This document shows positions 23,446 to 32,457 of a stretch of 45,015 nucleotides of DNA, piece by piece (position 1 is the stretch's first letter; each line of letters opens with the position of its first letter). The notes under the pieces were generated by a model that saw nothing but the letters and a program-made list of their open reading frames with translations, made no database searches and had not been told where the DNA came from. Origin of the DNA: Saprospiraceae bacterium (GTDB lineage: Bacteria > Bacteroidota > Bacteroidia > Chitinophagales > Saprospiraceae); assembly GCA_020846655.1 (NCBI GenBank), contig JADLDL010000010.1, positions 1 through 45,015 on the forward strand, in the 5' to 3' direction. Made by a program: the position numbers and the translations under genes.

Positions 23446-26400
23446 CTACCACATCATTCTTCCCTGCCCCATCAGCCTGCCCTGCGCATCTTCCACCCGG
23501 AAAAAATACAAACCTGGCGCCAGGCCCTCCCGCTCAATGCGACACGACGCGCCGTTCAACTCCACTTGCCGCAACGTTCGCCCCAGGGCGTCGCTCAGCA
23601 GCAGCCGCTGCTGCCGGAAGGCCTGGCCATCGCTGCGCGACAGCAGTACAAAATCGCCGGCAGGCTGTGGTTGGGTTACGATTTCTGACGGTGCAGAAGA
23701 ATAGGGAACAGCCGGCTTGGCACTCACCGTGGGCGTCTGCCCGATGGTGTGCCAGGTTTGATTGGTGCGGACAGGCAGGTTAAAATCAAAATAAATGCTC
23801 GCCGAGTTGAAAATTTGCGCCCCCAACGGCAGCCCCGGTTTTTGGGCCACGCGGAAACTGACAAACCCATGCGAAGCGGCTTCGTTGGTGTTGCTATCGG
23901 GCAGAAAAATATTGTCGAACGCAAACCGAATCTCACCCGCCCCGTTCAGGCTCCAGGTGTAGGCATGTGAAGCCGGGCCGGGGCGCAAGGAGGCCGGATC
24001 GAGCCCGGCCGACAGGGTGTCGATCACCAGCACCGTGTAGGCCGTATCCGTGCCGGTATTCTGAAAACGGATGAGGTATTCCAGGTCCTGACCGGGCAGG
24101 ATGATATGATCGGCAGAATAGCCGATCGGAGACCCTTGTTTGTCGTTAGGGTCGTACGAATCGGTGTTTTCCAAACAATCCTGGTCCCAGGATGGCGTGA
24201 AGGGGTCTACCGGAAACTGGTTGATATAGCCCAGGCTGTTGTAGCCGCCGCAGCCTTCCGAAAAGGCGAGGGCCAGGGTTGAAAACGGATGGCCGGGCTC
24301 CTGCATCGATTCGATGCGCCAGGTATGGCCATTGGCCGGCAAATCGAGTTGAAAGGCTTCGTTGGGGGCGTATTGCCGGTTGCCGTTCATCAGCACCACA
24401 TCGTCTTCGATGATGATGTAGCCCAGCACTTGTGATAAGGCACCTCCGGTGTTTCGGAGTTCAAAATGCAAGGTAGAATCCTGGCAAGTTACCTCTGCGT
24501 TGATTTCAGCCCCCGACCAGTTGGGCACCGGCGTACACAAGGTATCGGGGTAGCCATGCGCCGTGATGCAATGCGTTTGCCCCAATACCGTGGAATCGCA
24601 GTCCACCTGTACCGTCAGGCTGAAATCGCCGCAATGCCCGGGGGCAACATCGCCTACCCAAAACCGAATTTGCCCGTTGCCCAGAAGGGTATGCGGCTGG
24701 TTTGAGCCCACAAAACTGAGATACGGATCTAGTTCCAGGCCTACCCAGGCACTGTCGGCCGGCTCGGTGCCCTGGTTGCAAAAGCCGACAAGCACGGCGT
24801 TGGGAAAACAGCGGCGGAGGCGCGGGATTGTGAGTTCGACGGTCAGCAGCGGGCAATCTGCCAGCGCCAGTGCGTCAAAATGGAGGCTGTCGACACTGTT
24901 CAGGCTGCCGAGTAAAACCGCTTGCGTACTGTCGCACAGGTTCCACCACAGGTCCTGCGGCGTCCGTACGGTTACGTCATATAAACCCGTATCCAGAAAC
25001 ATCTGGTACTGGCCGTTTTCATCCGTGAGGGTATACCAGGTGTCGGCGCCCTCGGCTTTCACGACCCAATTGTTTCCCACAGGCTGTTGGGCATCCGGGG
25101 TAGAGCAATCCATGTCCGCATCCACCCGTATCTGCCCACTCAGCAAGCTGCCCTCGGCCGTAGGGCTGCTGGTCCGGTAGAGCGCACCGATGTTGCCATA
25201 GCCGCCGTAGAACTGGCCTGTAGCATACAAGTGCATATTCTTGGAGACGGCAACGCCATAGGCAAATGTGGGTCCGCTGGAATTGCCAAACGGCAACTCC
25301 GGCAAGGGTAGCGATTGCCAGTGATAGCCTTGGTCGGCCGACATGCGAATCCTGTCAGTACCAGACACTTTGGTCAAAAACAGTTGCCCGGCAGCATTGC
25401 CCTCCAAACCCTGGCCCAGCAGGGTTGATGAAATCGACCAGTTTTGCCCTTGGTCCACCGAGCGGCTAAAGCGGCTGCCAAAAATCAGGGCACACAAATT
25501 GCCGTTGGGCAACACTACCAGGCTTTTGAACGGCAGCATGGTAGGCCGTTGCCAATGCAGCCCGCCATCTTCCGACCGAAACAACATGGTTGAATACGCA
25601 TAACTGCCATCGCCGTTGAAGCGCAAACTATCCATCAGCGCAAACAGCGCCCCCGAAGGATGCCGGCTCAGGCTCCGAATGTAGAAACTATCGGCCACCG
25701 GGGTCCAGTGCGCGCCGCCGTCGATAGACCGGGCAGTGCCCAGGCGGGTACGGGCAAAAACGGCGTGCGAAACAGAATCCATCAGCACCTGGCTGAAATC
25801 CGGAGCCAAGCCACCCGGCGGAGTCACGTCAATGGGGGGCTGATTCCAGGCTGTATGCCGGAAAACAGCGCCTTGTTTGGCGAGGTACAGCACCGACCCG
25901 GTGTCTGCCGCTACGGTACTGTAGTACGTTACGGCACTGGTATCCAGCAGGTTCCATTGCTGTCCGCCGTTCTCTGTGGCCCAGAGTCCGTTTTGGGTAA
26001 ATGACCACCAATGCTGTTCGTCCCAAATACAGAGCTGCCCCAAGGCCCGGTCTATGCCATAGCCGGAAAAACTCCAGGACAGGCCTCCGTCCTGCGAGCG
26101 CAACATTTCGCTGCCGATCAGGCTGCCATCCTGCAAGGTGCTGAACAGGGGAAAATGTCCGGCAAATTTTGCCGACACGCGGGTCCAGTGCAGTCCATCG
26201 TCCATGGACTTAAACAGGAATTTGGCGGTGGAGGCATAGATGGCCCCGTCCTGCGCCAGAGCGAAGGCGTACACATAATTGTCAATTTCAACCAAGGTAC
26301 TATCCAGCAGAACGGACTGACCGGGGTCGTTGACACTGACGCGCCGCCGCAGCCCTCCCAGGTTATCCGGCACCAGTAAAGCGCCCGAACTCGTAAAAAA

Positions 26401-27078
26401 TGGCAGGTCCAGCAGGTTGTTGTCCCACCACCATGTGCCGTTTTGACCGCCGTTGATGGAAAAAAAGAATGTGCCAAACCAGGAATAATCGGTCGACACG
26501 GTAAGCCGATCGTACGAATCGATGCTTACCAGCGTGTAATAATTCCCGCCCAAGCCCCACGCCTGCAGGTTCGTCCAGGTAGCGCCAGCAGAAGCGGAGC
26601 GCGACAGAAATTGGTAGTACCCGCCAGATGATGCCGACACAGAATCGCGCAGGGCCAGCCAGGTACCGTCCGACAATTCGCCCAGTGCATGGGTACGCGT
26701 GTTGGTTTCCAATGGCAGCCAGGTATTCCCGTTGTCCAGGGAGTAAAAGGTGTTGTACAAGTGCGCCAGGCTCGTTTCCGGGTCCAGTATACGTTCGGCA
26801 AACAAAGTGCCGGCACGACCGACCGATATTTTAACAAAGCCAGTATCCGGATCGCCCGAGGGTTGAAAAATCTGCTGCCAATGCACACCATTGTCGGTGG
26901 AGCAATACATGGTGTGGTCATAAAATTCGGCATACAACCAGCCGGCTGCGGTCTGGTACACACGGCTGGGGCTGCCGCCATCCGGCGCTTTCAAGCGTTC
27001 CCAGTACGATTGGGCTTGCAACAACGGCATACTCAGGCACCAAATCAGTATCAATTGTAACCCTCGGTTCATCATCAT
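23446..27078 (-). CDS. Giant T9SS-secreted BNR/sialidase-fold propeller protein
   Basis: About 1210 residues; three consecutive Met codons end at 27078, 27075 and 27072. Signal peptide MNRGLQLILIWCLSMPLLQAQ. Residues about 20-640 carry many BNR/Asp-box-like repeats of the photosystem II Ycf48 or sialidase-fold kind (S-x-D-x-G-x-x-W: STDNGVHWQQI, SLDNGNTWLPL, SQDGGLSWSF, SEDGGLHWQR, SADQGYHWQS). Then come a Cys-containing region and a DUF11-like module (DPNDKQGSP, LEYLIRFQNTGTDTAYTVLV). The last about 75 residues are a T9SS sorting domain (GDFVLLSRSDG, LAPGLYFFRVEDAQGRLMGQ). Probably a cell-surface adhesin-like protein rather than an enzyme. An ACAAATGTC stretch just upstream (GACATTTG on the minus strand) may be a -7 element. 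Confidence 0.88.
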   Translation of the reverse strand: MMMNRGLQLILIWCLSMPLLQAQSYWERLKAPDGGSPSRVYQTAAGWLYAEFYDHTMYCSTDNGVHWQQIFQPSGDPDTGFVKISVGRAGTLFAERILDPETSLAHLYNTFYSLDNGNTWLPLETNTRTHALGELSDGTWLALRDSVSASSGGYYQFLSRSASAGATWTNLQAWGLGGNYYTLVSIDSYDRLTVSTDYSWFGTFFFSINGGQNGTWWWDNNLLDLPFFTSSGALLVPDNLGGLRRRVSVNDPGQSVLLDSTLVEIDNYVYAFALAQDGAIYASTAKFLFKSMDDGLHWTRVSAKFAGHFPLFSTLQDGSLIGSEMLRSQDGGLSWSFSGYGIDRALGQLCIWDEQHWWSFTQNGLWATENGGQQWNLLDTSAVTYYSTVAADTGSVLYLAKQGAVFRHTAWNQPPIDVTPPGGLAPDFSQVLMDSVSHAVFARTRLGTARSIDGGAHWTPVADSFYIRSLSRHPSGALFALMDSLRFNGDGSYAYSTMLFRSEDGGLHWQRPTMLPFKSLVVLPNGNLCALIFGSRFSRSVDQGQNWSISSTLLGQGLEGNAAGQLFLTKVSGTDRIRMSADQGYHWQSLPLPELPFGNSSGPTFAYGVAVSKNMHLYATGQFYGGYGNIGALYRTSSPTAEGSLLSGQIRVDADMDCSTPDAQQPVGNNWVVKAEGADTWYTLTDENGQYQMFLDTGLYDVTVRTPQDLWWNLCDSTQAVLLGSLNSVDSLHFDALALADCPLLTVELTIPRLRRCFPNAVLVGFCNQGTEPADSAWVGLELDPYLSFVGSNQPHTLLGNGQIRFWVGDVAPGHCGDFSLTVQVDCDSTVLGQTHCITAHGYPDTLCTPVPNWSGAEINAEVTCQDSTLHFELRNTGGALSQVLGYIIIEDDVVLMNGNRQYAPNEAFQLDLPANGHTWRIESMQEPGHPFSTLALAFSEGCGGYNSLGYINQFPVDPFTPSWDQDCLENTDSYDPNDKQGSPIGYSADHIILPGQDLEYLIRFQNTGTDTAYTVLVIDTLSAGLDPASLRPGPASHAYTWSLNGAGEIRFAFDNIFLPDSNTNEAASHGFVSFRVAQKPGLPLGAQIFNSASIYFDFNLPVRTNQTWHTIGQTPTVSAKPAVPYSSAPSEIVTQPQPAGDFVLLSRSDGQAFRQQRLLLSDALGRTLRQVELNGASCRIEREGLAPGLYFFRVEDAQGRLMGQGRMMW

Positions 27079-27172
27079 GTAGTTGAATTTATTTCCCGAC
27101 AAATGTCAAGCCGGCCGGCCGTATCCTAAAATACAAATTTCAAGGTTTGCCGAAATTTATTTTTACTATTAT

Positions 27173-27203
27173 ATTGATAAACAACAATATAGTAATTTAT
27201 TTG
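27173..27203 (+). promoter_or_regulatory. Possible promoter for the helical protein at 27239
   Basis: ATTG (27173-27176), 19 bases, TTTATTTG (27196-27203). This is one mismatch in each box from TTTG-N19-TAnnTTTG and about 35 bases before the ATG. Confidence 0.4.
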
Positions 27204-27238
27204 CCGAAAATATTTCACATCCAGCCGGCTATAGTTTC

Positions 27239-28639
27239 ATGACCGACAGTTTATTGCTCCGTAGTTTTCGTCAATTGCTCCCCAAAGACCTGCGCACCCT
27301 GCGCGACTTCGTGCGTTCCCCGGTCTTCAACCGCCGCGAAGAGGTGAGCCGTTTGTTTGATTACTTGGCAACAACGATTGGCAAACCGGCTCCCGGGGCA
27401 TTCCAAGCCGAGCAATTGTTTGCCGCAGCCTTTCCCGGCCAAGCCTACGACAACCGCCTGTTGCGGCACACCATGTCGTACCTGCTGGCGGTGTTGCGGC
27501 AATACCTGGCCTGGGCCGAGTGGCAATCGGAAGCGGATGAAGAGCGGCGCTACCTCCTGCGCGCCTTGCGCCGCCGCAACCTGGAGACCCTGGCCGAAAA
27601 AGAATGGCAGCAAGCCGATTCGGACAGCCGCGCCGCGCCGCTGCGCGACGCACGGTATTATTTCAAACGATACCAGTTGCACGAAGAACAAATGGAGCGC
27701 ACGACCCGCCACGAGCGCTCGGGCGGCATCAACCTGCAAGCCCTGCCCGATGAACTGACGGTGTTTTATGTCGCCGAAATGCTGCGCCACGCTTGCGCAG
27801 CCTTGTCGCACCAGGCCATCGCCGGCCAGTCGTACCGTTTTGGCTTGTTGGATATGATCTTGAATGCTGTCGAACAAGAGTCCATGCTCCACGTGCCCGT
27901 TATTGCGGTATATTTTCATGCCTATAAAATGCTGCAATCGCCCGAGGCGCCGGAGCATTTTCAGCAATTGAAAACACTGCTTAGCCACCAGGAAAACACC
28001 TTCAACCGGCAAGAACTGCGGGGCCTGTATTTGCTGGCGATCAACGGGTGCATCCGGCGGATGAACGCCGGCCAGCGCGACTATATCCGGGAGGCTTTCG
28101 ACTTGTACCGCTTGGCCCTGGAGCGGGATTTCCTGACGGAAGACGGCTTTTTGTCCGGTTTTACCTACAAAAACATCATCCGGATCGGGGTCGCACTCGG
28201 CGAACACGCCTGGGCCTGGCAATTTCTGGAGCAATCCCGAACAGCACTGCAGCCCCGCGAGCGCGACAACCTGTACCGCTACAACCGCGCTTTCTTACAC
28301 TTTCAGCAGCAGGACTATGCCCGGGCTATGCCGTTGCTGCAACAAGTAGAACTGGAAGACCCGCTCAACAACCTCGACGCCCGGCGTATGTTGTTGCGCA
28401 GTTATTTCGAATTGGGCGAATGGCAAGCGCTGGACTCGCTGCTCCAGAGTTTTGCGGCGCACCTGCGCCGGCAAAAAAACCTGGGTTACCACCGCCAGAC
28501 CAACGAAAATCTGTTGTTTTTTACCAAAAAACTGCTGGACACCGATAGAAACGACCGGAAGGCTATGGCTGCCTTGCGCAGCGAACTGGAAGCAAGCACA
28601 GAGGTGGCCGAGCGGTCCTGGCTGCTCCAGCAAATGTGA
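27239..28639 (+). CDS. Large helical-repeat protein, paralog of 21857-23296
   Basis: 466 residues from the ATG at 27239; the frame is open to 27083 but the extra part is AT-rich promoter sequence. All-helical and cytoplasmic. The opening RQLLPKDLRTLRDFVRSPVFNRREEV and closing EVAERSWLLQQM match the family seen at 21857-23296. TPR-like segments are visible (LHFQQQDYARAMPLLQQVELEDP, RSYFELGEWQALDSLLQSF). Function unknown. It converges on the nucleotidyltransferase gene with a 44-base gap. Confidence 0.75.
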   Translation: MTDSLLLRSFRQLLPKDLRTLRDFVRSPVFNRREEVSRLFDYLATTIGKPAPGAFQAEQLFAAAFPGQAYDNRLLRHTMSYLLAVLRQYLAWAEWQSEADEERRYLLRALRRRNLETLAEKEWQQADSDSRAAPLRDARYYFKRYQLHEEQMERTTRHERSGGINLQALPDELTVFYVAEMLRHACAALSHQAIAGQSYRFGLLDMILNAVEQESMLHVPVIAVYFHAYKMLQSPEAPEHFQQLKTLLSHQENTFNRQELRGLYLLAINGCIRRMNAGQRDYIREAFDLYRLALERDFLTEDGFLSGFTYKNIIRIGVALGEHAWAWQFLEQSRTALQPRERDNLYRYNRAFLHFQQQDYARAMPLLQQVELEDPLNNLDARRMLLRSYFELGEWQALDSLLQSFAAHLRRQKNLGYHRQTNENLLFFTKKLLDTDRNDRKAMAALRSELEASTEVAERSWLLQQM

Positions 28640-28683
28640 ACTCCGATGCTTGTTGTTGGCAGGCCAATAGCCGGGGGAGGCAA

Positions 28684-29685
28684 TTATTCAAAGTCAATTT
28701 CGGTGTTGTCGCCGATGTTCAGGCTCAGGTTCATGCCCTTGATGGAGGCGTCGCTACCGATGACGGAATGTTTGAGCACGGCATCGTCCAGCGCGGCGAA
28801 ATTGCCGATAATGCTGTCTTTTACGATGGAATAATTGATGGTCACATTTTGGCCAATGGTCACGTGGGGGCCGATGATGCTGTTGGAGATCCGGCAATTG
28901 GCGCCGATGGAGACCGGATGGATGATGATGGTATTGTCAAAATTGGGCAGGCTGAACTCGTCGGTTGCGTAGCCTCTCTGGCTGAGCAACATGGCGTTGG
29001 TTTCGAGGAGGACTTCCTTGCGGCCGCAATCGAACCAGTTGTTGACCGGCAAGGCTTGAAAATGGGTGCCTTGTTCGAGCATGTATTGCAAGGCGTCGGT
29101 CAGTTGAATTTCACCCACGGTGCGCTGGTTGCTTTGCATCAGGTGTTCGACGGCCCGAATGAGTGCCCGCACTTCTTTTACCTTGTACAAGCCGACAATG
29201 GCCATGTTGGATTTGGGGATCCGGGGTTTTTCGATCAGGCGGGTGACGTTGCCTTGTTCATCGAATTCGGCCACGCCGAATTCGCGCGGGTCATTGACTT
29301 TCTTCACCCCGATGCAGGAATGCGGGCAGTTGAGCATTTGAGCCAGGTCGGCATCGAAAATGGTATCGCCGAAAGCGATAAAAATCTCGTCTTCGTCCTC
29401 GATGGCTTCGTGGGCGGTCCATACGGCGTGCCCGGAGCCTTCGCGGTGTTCCTGGTATACGAATTCGGTTTGGAGATGCGGGTAGCGGTGTTCGATAAAA
29501 TCGCGCACTTTTTCGCCGAGATAACCAATCACAAACACAAAGTCGGTCAGGCCGGCTTCTGCTAATTTGTCGATGATAAAACAGATGATGGGTTTGCCGG
29601 CTACCGGCATCAGCGGTTTAGGCTGTGTGTACGTATGGGGGCGAAGGCGGGTGCCGGCGCCCGCGACAGGGATAACAACTTTCAT
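28684..29685 (-). CDS. Sugar-1-phosphate nucleotidyltransferase with left-handed beta-helix tail
   Basis: 333 residues. N-terminal NTP-transferase fold with signature VAGAGTRLRPHTYTQPKPL (residues 6-24) and the sugar-binding lysine region EKPRIPKSNMAIVGLYKV. Residues about 235-330 are hexapeptide repeats (ISNSIIGPHVTIGQNVTI, SIIGNFAALDDAVLKHSVIG) of a left-handed beta-helix. It most likely makes dTDP- or UDP-glucose, or a related NDP-sugar, for envelope polysaccharide. Specificity between RmlA-like, UGP-like and GlmU-like enzymes cannot be settled by eye, and no sugar pathway genes are adjacent. Confidence 0.85.
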   Translation of the reverse strand: MKVVIPVAGAGTRLRPHTYTQPKPLMPVAGKPIICFIIDKLAEAGLTDFVFVIGYLGEKVRDFIEHRYPHLQTEFVYQEHREGSGHAVWTAHEAIEDEDEIFIAFGDTIFDADLAQMLNCPHSCIGVKKVNDPREFGVAEFDEQGNVTRLIEKPRIPKSNMAIVGLYKVKEVRALIRAVEHLMQSNQRTVGEIQLTDALQYMLEQGTHFQALPVNNWFDCGRKEVLLETNAMLLSQRGYATDEFSLPNFDNTIIIHPVSIGANCRISNSIIGPHVTIGQNVTINYSIVKDSIIGNFAALDDAVLKHSVIGSDASIKGMNLSLNIGDNTEIDFE

Positions 29686-29700
29686 AGTTCAACAAGTCCC

Positions 29701-29708
29701 CAAAGGTA
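29701..29708 (-). promoter_or_regulatory. -7 element before the nucleotidyltransferase
   Basis: TACCTTTG on the minus strand is an exact TAnnTTTG match, 15 bases before the start codon. No good -33 TTTG is found at 19-21 bases, so the promoter would be of -7-only type. Confidence 0.4.
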
Positions 29709-29738
29709 TAGAAATTTACCGTTGTGCGTACCCGGGGC

Positions 29739-30917
29739 TCAATCTGTCGTACCGTAAAGCAGGTCCTTTAGCCGTGATCCTTGTATTTCGGGCAGGTTGT
29801 AGGCATTGTTAAATTTTTCGAGTGTGGTTTCGATGTCGGTTTTGAGTTGTGAAAAAGTATCGGGGAGCGTCCCGGGGCAGGTCTGGCTGTCGTGGTAATT
29901 GGCTGTGATTTTGGCAAATTTTTTATAGTACTCACTTCCCTGGGCCACAAAAGCGCAGTATTTTTCAATAAAATGCACCACCCGGTCCACCGAAAACTGG
30001 AGGTTGACGCTGGTTTTTTGCCGGAACGCCGGGTCAGTGGCGGCGTTGGCGATGGCTTTGTCGACCTGTTGTTGGAGCAGGTTGTACAGGTGTTCCCAAT
30101 CGTCGTTGTCGCGGCAAAGTTGGAGCGGCATAGCATAAGTTACCTGCCGGCTGCATTCGGCAAAAAGGGTTTCACATTCTTTTTTCAAACTCAGGTTGGC
30201 GTCTCGCAGGTACTCGGTTTCATAATAAATCACGCCCAGGTCCTGGTGTACCCGGACGGTAAAATCGAGGATACAGGATATTTTCTCGAGCTGTGCCGGG
30301 CTGAGTTTGCCGTTGTTGCCGCTCAGGGCAAGCCCCACGATGGAAAAGGCTGCCGAGAGGTACGGGTTGCTGGATACGATATCGGGCATGGCAAAGCCGA
30401 ATTTTCGTTTCATGCGTTCGTCCAGCACCATTTTCATGTCCTCAAACTCCGGGTATTCGTGCGGGTTGCTGATCCGCATGATTTGCTGGCTGGTACGCAG
30501 GCTGGTAAAATGGTGGTCCATGCTCAGGATTTTTTCGTACAAAATTTTGAGCATTTCGATACTCTTCCGGTAGCGGAGGCGCAATAATTTGAGATCGGTT
30601 TCTTCACCCAGGCCGCGGATATGTTCCTCAATTTGTATTTTTTCCAACAACAAGGGATAACCGAGTTCCGGCTTCCGGGCATCGGCCTGCAACAGCGCGG
30701 CGTTGACCAGGAGCAGCCGGGAGCGCAAGGGCAGTAGCGCAGCGCGCTGTTCCTGTTTCAGGGTCTCGAACATTCCTTCAACTTCACGCAACCAGGCGCG
30801 CAGGTGTTGCGAGGAATCGCCGGGCAAGGTATGGGCCCGCAGGAAAAACGGCAGAAACAGGCAAACGCAGAGCTGTCCAATCCGTCGGGCACTGCTGGGA
30901 GGAGGTCTGAAAAGCAT
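29739..30917 (-). CDS. Hypothetical exported coiled-coil/helical protein
   Basis: 392 residues from the ATG at 30917, which precedes a hydrophobic leader (GQLCVCLFLPFFLRAH). The rest is long helices rich in charged residues (LRAWLREVEGMFETLKQEQRA, KISCILDFTVRVHQDLGVIYYETEYLRDANLSLKKECETLFAEC), suggesting a coiled-coil periplasmic protein. Related sequences are, to my memory, sometimes found near conjugative or T9SS genes in Bacteroidota, but no such context exists here. Function unknown. The gene stands 53 bases upstream of the nucleotidyltransferase. Confidence 0.65.
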   Translation of the reverse strand: MLFRPPPSSARRIGQLCVCLFLPFFLRAHTLPGDSSQHLRAWLREVEGMFETLKQEQRAALLPLRSRLLLVNAALLQADARKPELGYPLLLEKIQIEEHIRGLGEETDLKLLRLRYRKSIEMLKILYEKILSMDHHFTSLRTSQQIMRISNPHEYPEFEDMKMVLDERMKRKFGFAMPDIVSSNPYLSAAFSIVGLALSGNNGKLSPAQLEKISCILDFTVRVHQDLGVIYYETEYLRDANLSLKKECETLFAECSRQVTYAMPLQLCRDNDDWEHLYNLLQQQVDKAIANAATDPAFRQKTSVNLQFSVDRVVHFIEKYCAFVAQGSEYYKKFAKITANYHDSQTCPGTLPDTFSQLKTDIETTLEKFNNAYNLPEIQGSRLKDLLYGTTD

Positions 30918-31030
30918 AGGAGGGCCATCTGAAATGTTTACCAATAAAAAGGGCCGTTGCCGGGTGGGCAAGTGCTGCACACGAACCATCAGGCAGCGGC
31001 ATTTCGGGTAGGCAAACCGGCGTTGTCGGC

Positions 31031-31813
31031 TCAGGTGTTCCGGGCCTCGGGCGTATCGGGGATGGATACCTCCCGGAGCAGGTATATCCCGCTCAACAAG
31101 GGTACCAGTACCAGCACGTAGAGCAGGGAGAAGGTACTGCCGCCGGCATCGTCCGGGGCTGTGACGGACTCCGGTTTGGGTACGATTTGATGGATGCCAA
31201 AAACGAAATCAATCAGTCCGTGCAGGAGGCTCACGAGCAGCAGGTTGCCGGTGCGCAGGAGCAGGGCGCCGAAATACAGGCCAAGGCTGAAGGCGATGAG
31301 CACCTGTTTGAGAATATTCTCCAGGTTGTCCGGCTCCCGGAGCAGGTTTAAAAAGTGCAGGATAGCAAACAAGAACGCTGCCACGAATACCGCCCCTTTG
31401 GACCGGGTTTGCGCCAGCAAGTAGCCCTGTACAAAACCGCGCAAGGCAAATTCTTCGGCCAGGCCTACGCAGAGCATGGCCACCAGAAAGACCCACAACA
31501 GGGGCGTTTCGGCCGAGCGGATGGCATCCAGGTTGGCGGTCCCCAGCAGGGCGATGGCGCCTAAGGGATACAGCAGCAAATGAACATCCCGGACCGTTGC
31601 GGCGCCGAGTCCGGCCAAGCGGGTGAGCCGGTACCGGTAGATACACCCGAGCGAGAGGAGCACAACGGCGCTGTTGTGTACAATGGCGCCGGAATACTCG
31701 GCCAATGCCGGTTCCAGGCCGATCACATACTGGAGCAGGTTCTTTTTCACCAACACCATGGCGGCGAGAAAAATGAATACAGGGGACAGGGTTTTGATTG
31801 TCATACGGTGCAT
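31031..31813 (-). CDS. CPBP-family intramembrane metalloprotease
   Basis: 260 residues, about eight hydrophobic segments. The CPBP (CAAX protease/bacteriocin-processing, Abi) motifs are all present: EE-x3-R at Glu120-Glu121-Arg125 (GLAEEFALRGFVQG), F-x3-H ending at His153 (FAILHFLNL), and H-x3-D at His198-Asp202 (LLHGLIDFV). In the family these residues form the intramembrane active site. The substrate is unknown. Starts at 31813 or 31804 are both reasonable. It follows the Cys-rich gene on the same strand but a strong hairpin (31830-31863) separates them. Confidence 0.88.
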   Translation of the reverse strand: MHRMTIKTLSPVFIFLAAMVLVKKNLLQYVIGLEPALAEYSGAIVHNSAVVLLSLGCIYRYRLTRLAGLGAATVRDVHLLLYPLGAIALLGTANLDAIRSAETPLLWVFLVAMLCVGLAEEFALRGFVQGYLLAQTRSKGAVFVAAFLFAILHFLNLLREPDNLENILKQVLIAFSLGLYFGALLLRTGNLLLVSLLHGLIDFVFGIHQIVPKPESVTAPDDAGGSTFSLLYVLVLVPLLSGIYLLREVSIPDTPEARNT

Positions 31814-31829
31814 ACGACTGGTGTTGAGA

Positions 31830-31863
31830 GCACCATCCTCCCGGGCACAGGGGAGGATGGTGC
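31830..31863 (-). terminator. 13-bp perfect hairpin after the Cys-rich gene
   Basis: GCACCATCCTCCC (31830-31842) pairs perfectly with GGGAGGATGGTGC (31851-31863) around an 8-base loop, starting 16 bases after the stop of the minus-strand gene 31879-32457. There is no T run, but position and strength favour a terminator. Confidence 0.6.
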
Positions 31864-31878
31864 GATTCAGTTATTGTG

Positions 31879-32457
31879 TTACCAAGTAAATTCGACCGTC
31901 ACTTTGCAGTTGCGCACATCGAGGCACCAGGAACTCATGCCCCATTCGCAGGCATAGCAGGTACACTCGCCGGGGCAGGGGCATTGTTTGACATCGCACT
32001 CGATTTTGATGCTGCCGCCGAGACCCAGGCTACTGCCGTTTCCGCCCAGCAAGGTACCCAATTGGTCGGTATACAAGAAATTTTGCCCCACCACCACCTT
32101 GTTGTTGTTGGCAGAAAGGGTGTTGCCGACAGCGACAAAAGGCACACCCTCCGAATGCCGGTAGGCCTTGGTGGAGGTGTAGATCCCGTCGCCGGCTTTT
32201 TTATCAAAGTCTTTGCCGTTGTCGGCAAAAGCATCTTCCCGGAACCCGAACGTTTCGACCAGCCGGCTGGATTTGTTGAAATCAAATACGGCTATTTCCC
32301 GGACGTATTCCGTGTTGCTGATCGAACGGGTGCGCATATCCATTAGGGCCACGTTTTTGCCCCAATAACTCAGGTCAGACTGGGCAAATACGCCGGTAGA
32401 CAGGAACAGGATGCTCCACAATAAGAAATTCGGTTGAACCTGAAAAATCGTTCTCAT
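31879..32457 (-). CDS. Hypothetical secreted Cys-rich protein
   Basis: 192 residues from the ATG at 32457, which begins a signal peptide (LLWSILFLSTGVFAQ). The mature part has a YTSTKAYRHSEGVPFVAVG stretch and a C-terminal cysteine cluster (ECDVKQCPCPGECTCYACEW, then WCLDVRNC). Nine or more cysteines in about 40 residues suggest disulfides or a metal site. No family recognised. The frame is open upstream to 32550 but the leader fixes the start. Confidence 0.65.
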   Translation of the reverse strand: MRTIFQVQPNFLLWSILFLSTGVFAQSDLSYWGKNVALMDMRTRSISNTEYVREIAVFDFNKSSRLVETFGFREDAFADNGKDFDKKAGDGIYTSTKAYRHSEGVPFVAVGNTLSANNNKVVVGQNFLYTDQLGTLLGGNGSSLGLGGSIKIECDVKQCPCPGECTCYACEWGMSSWCLDVRNCKVTVEFTW

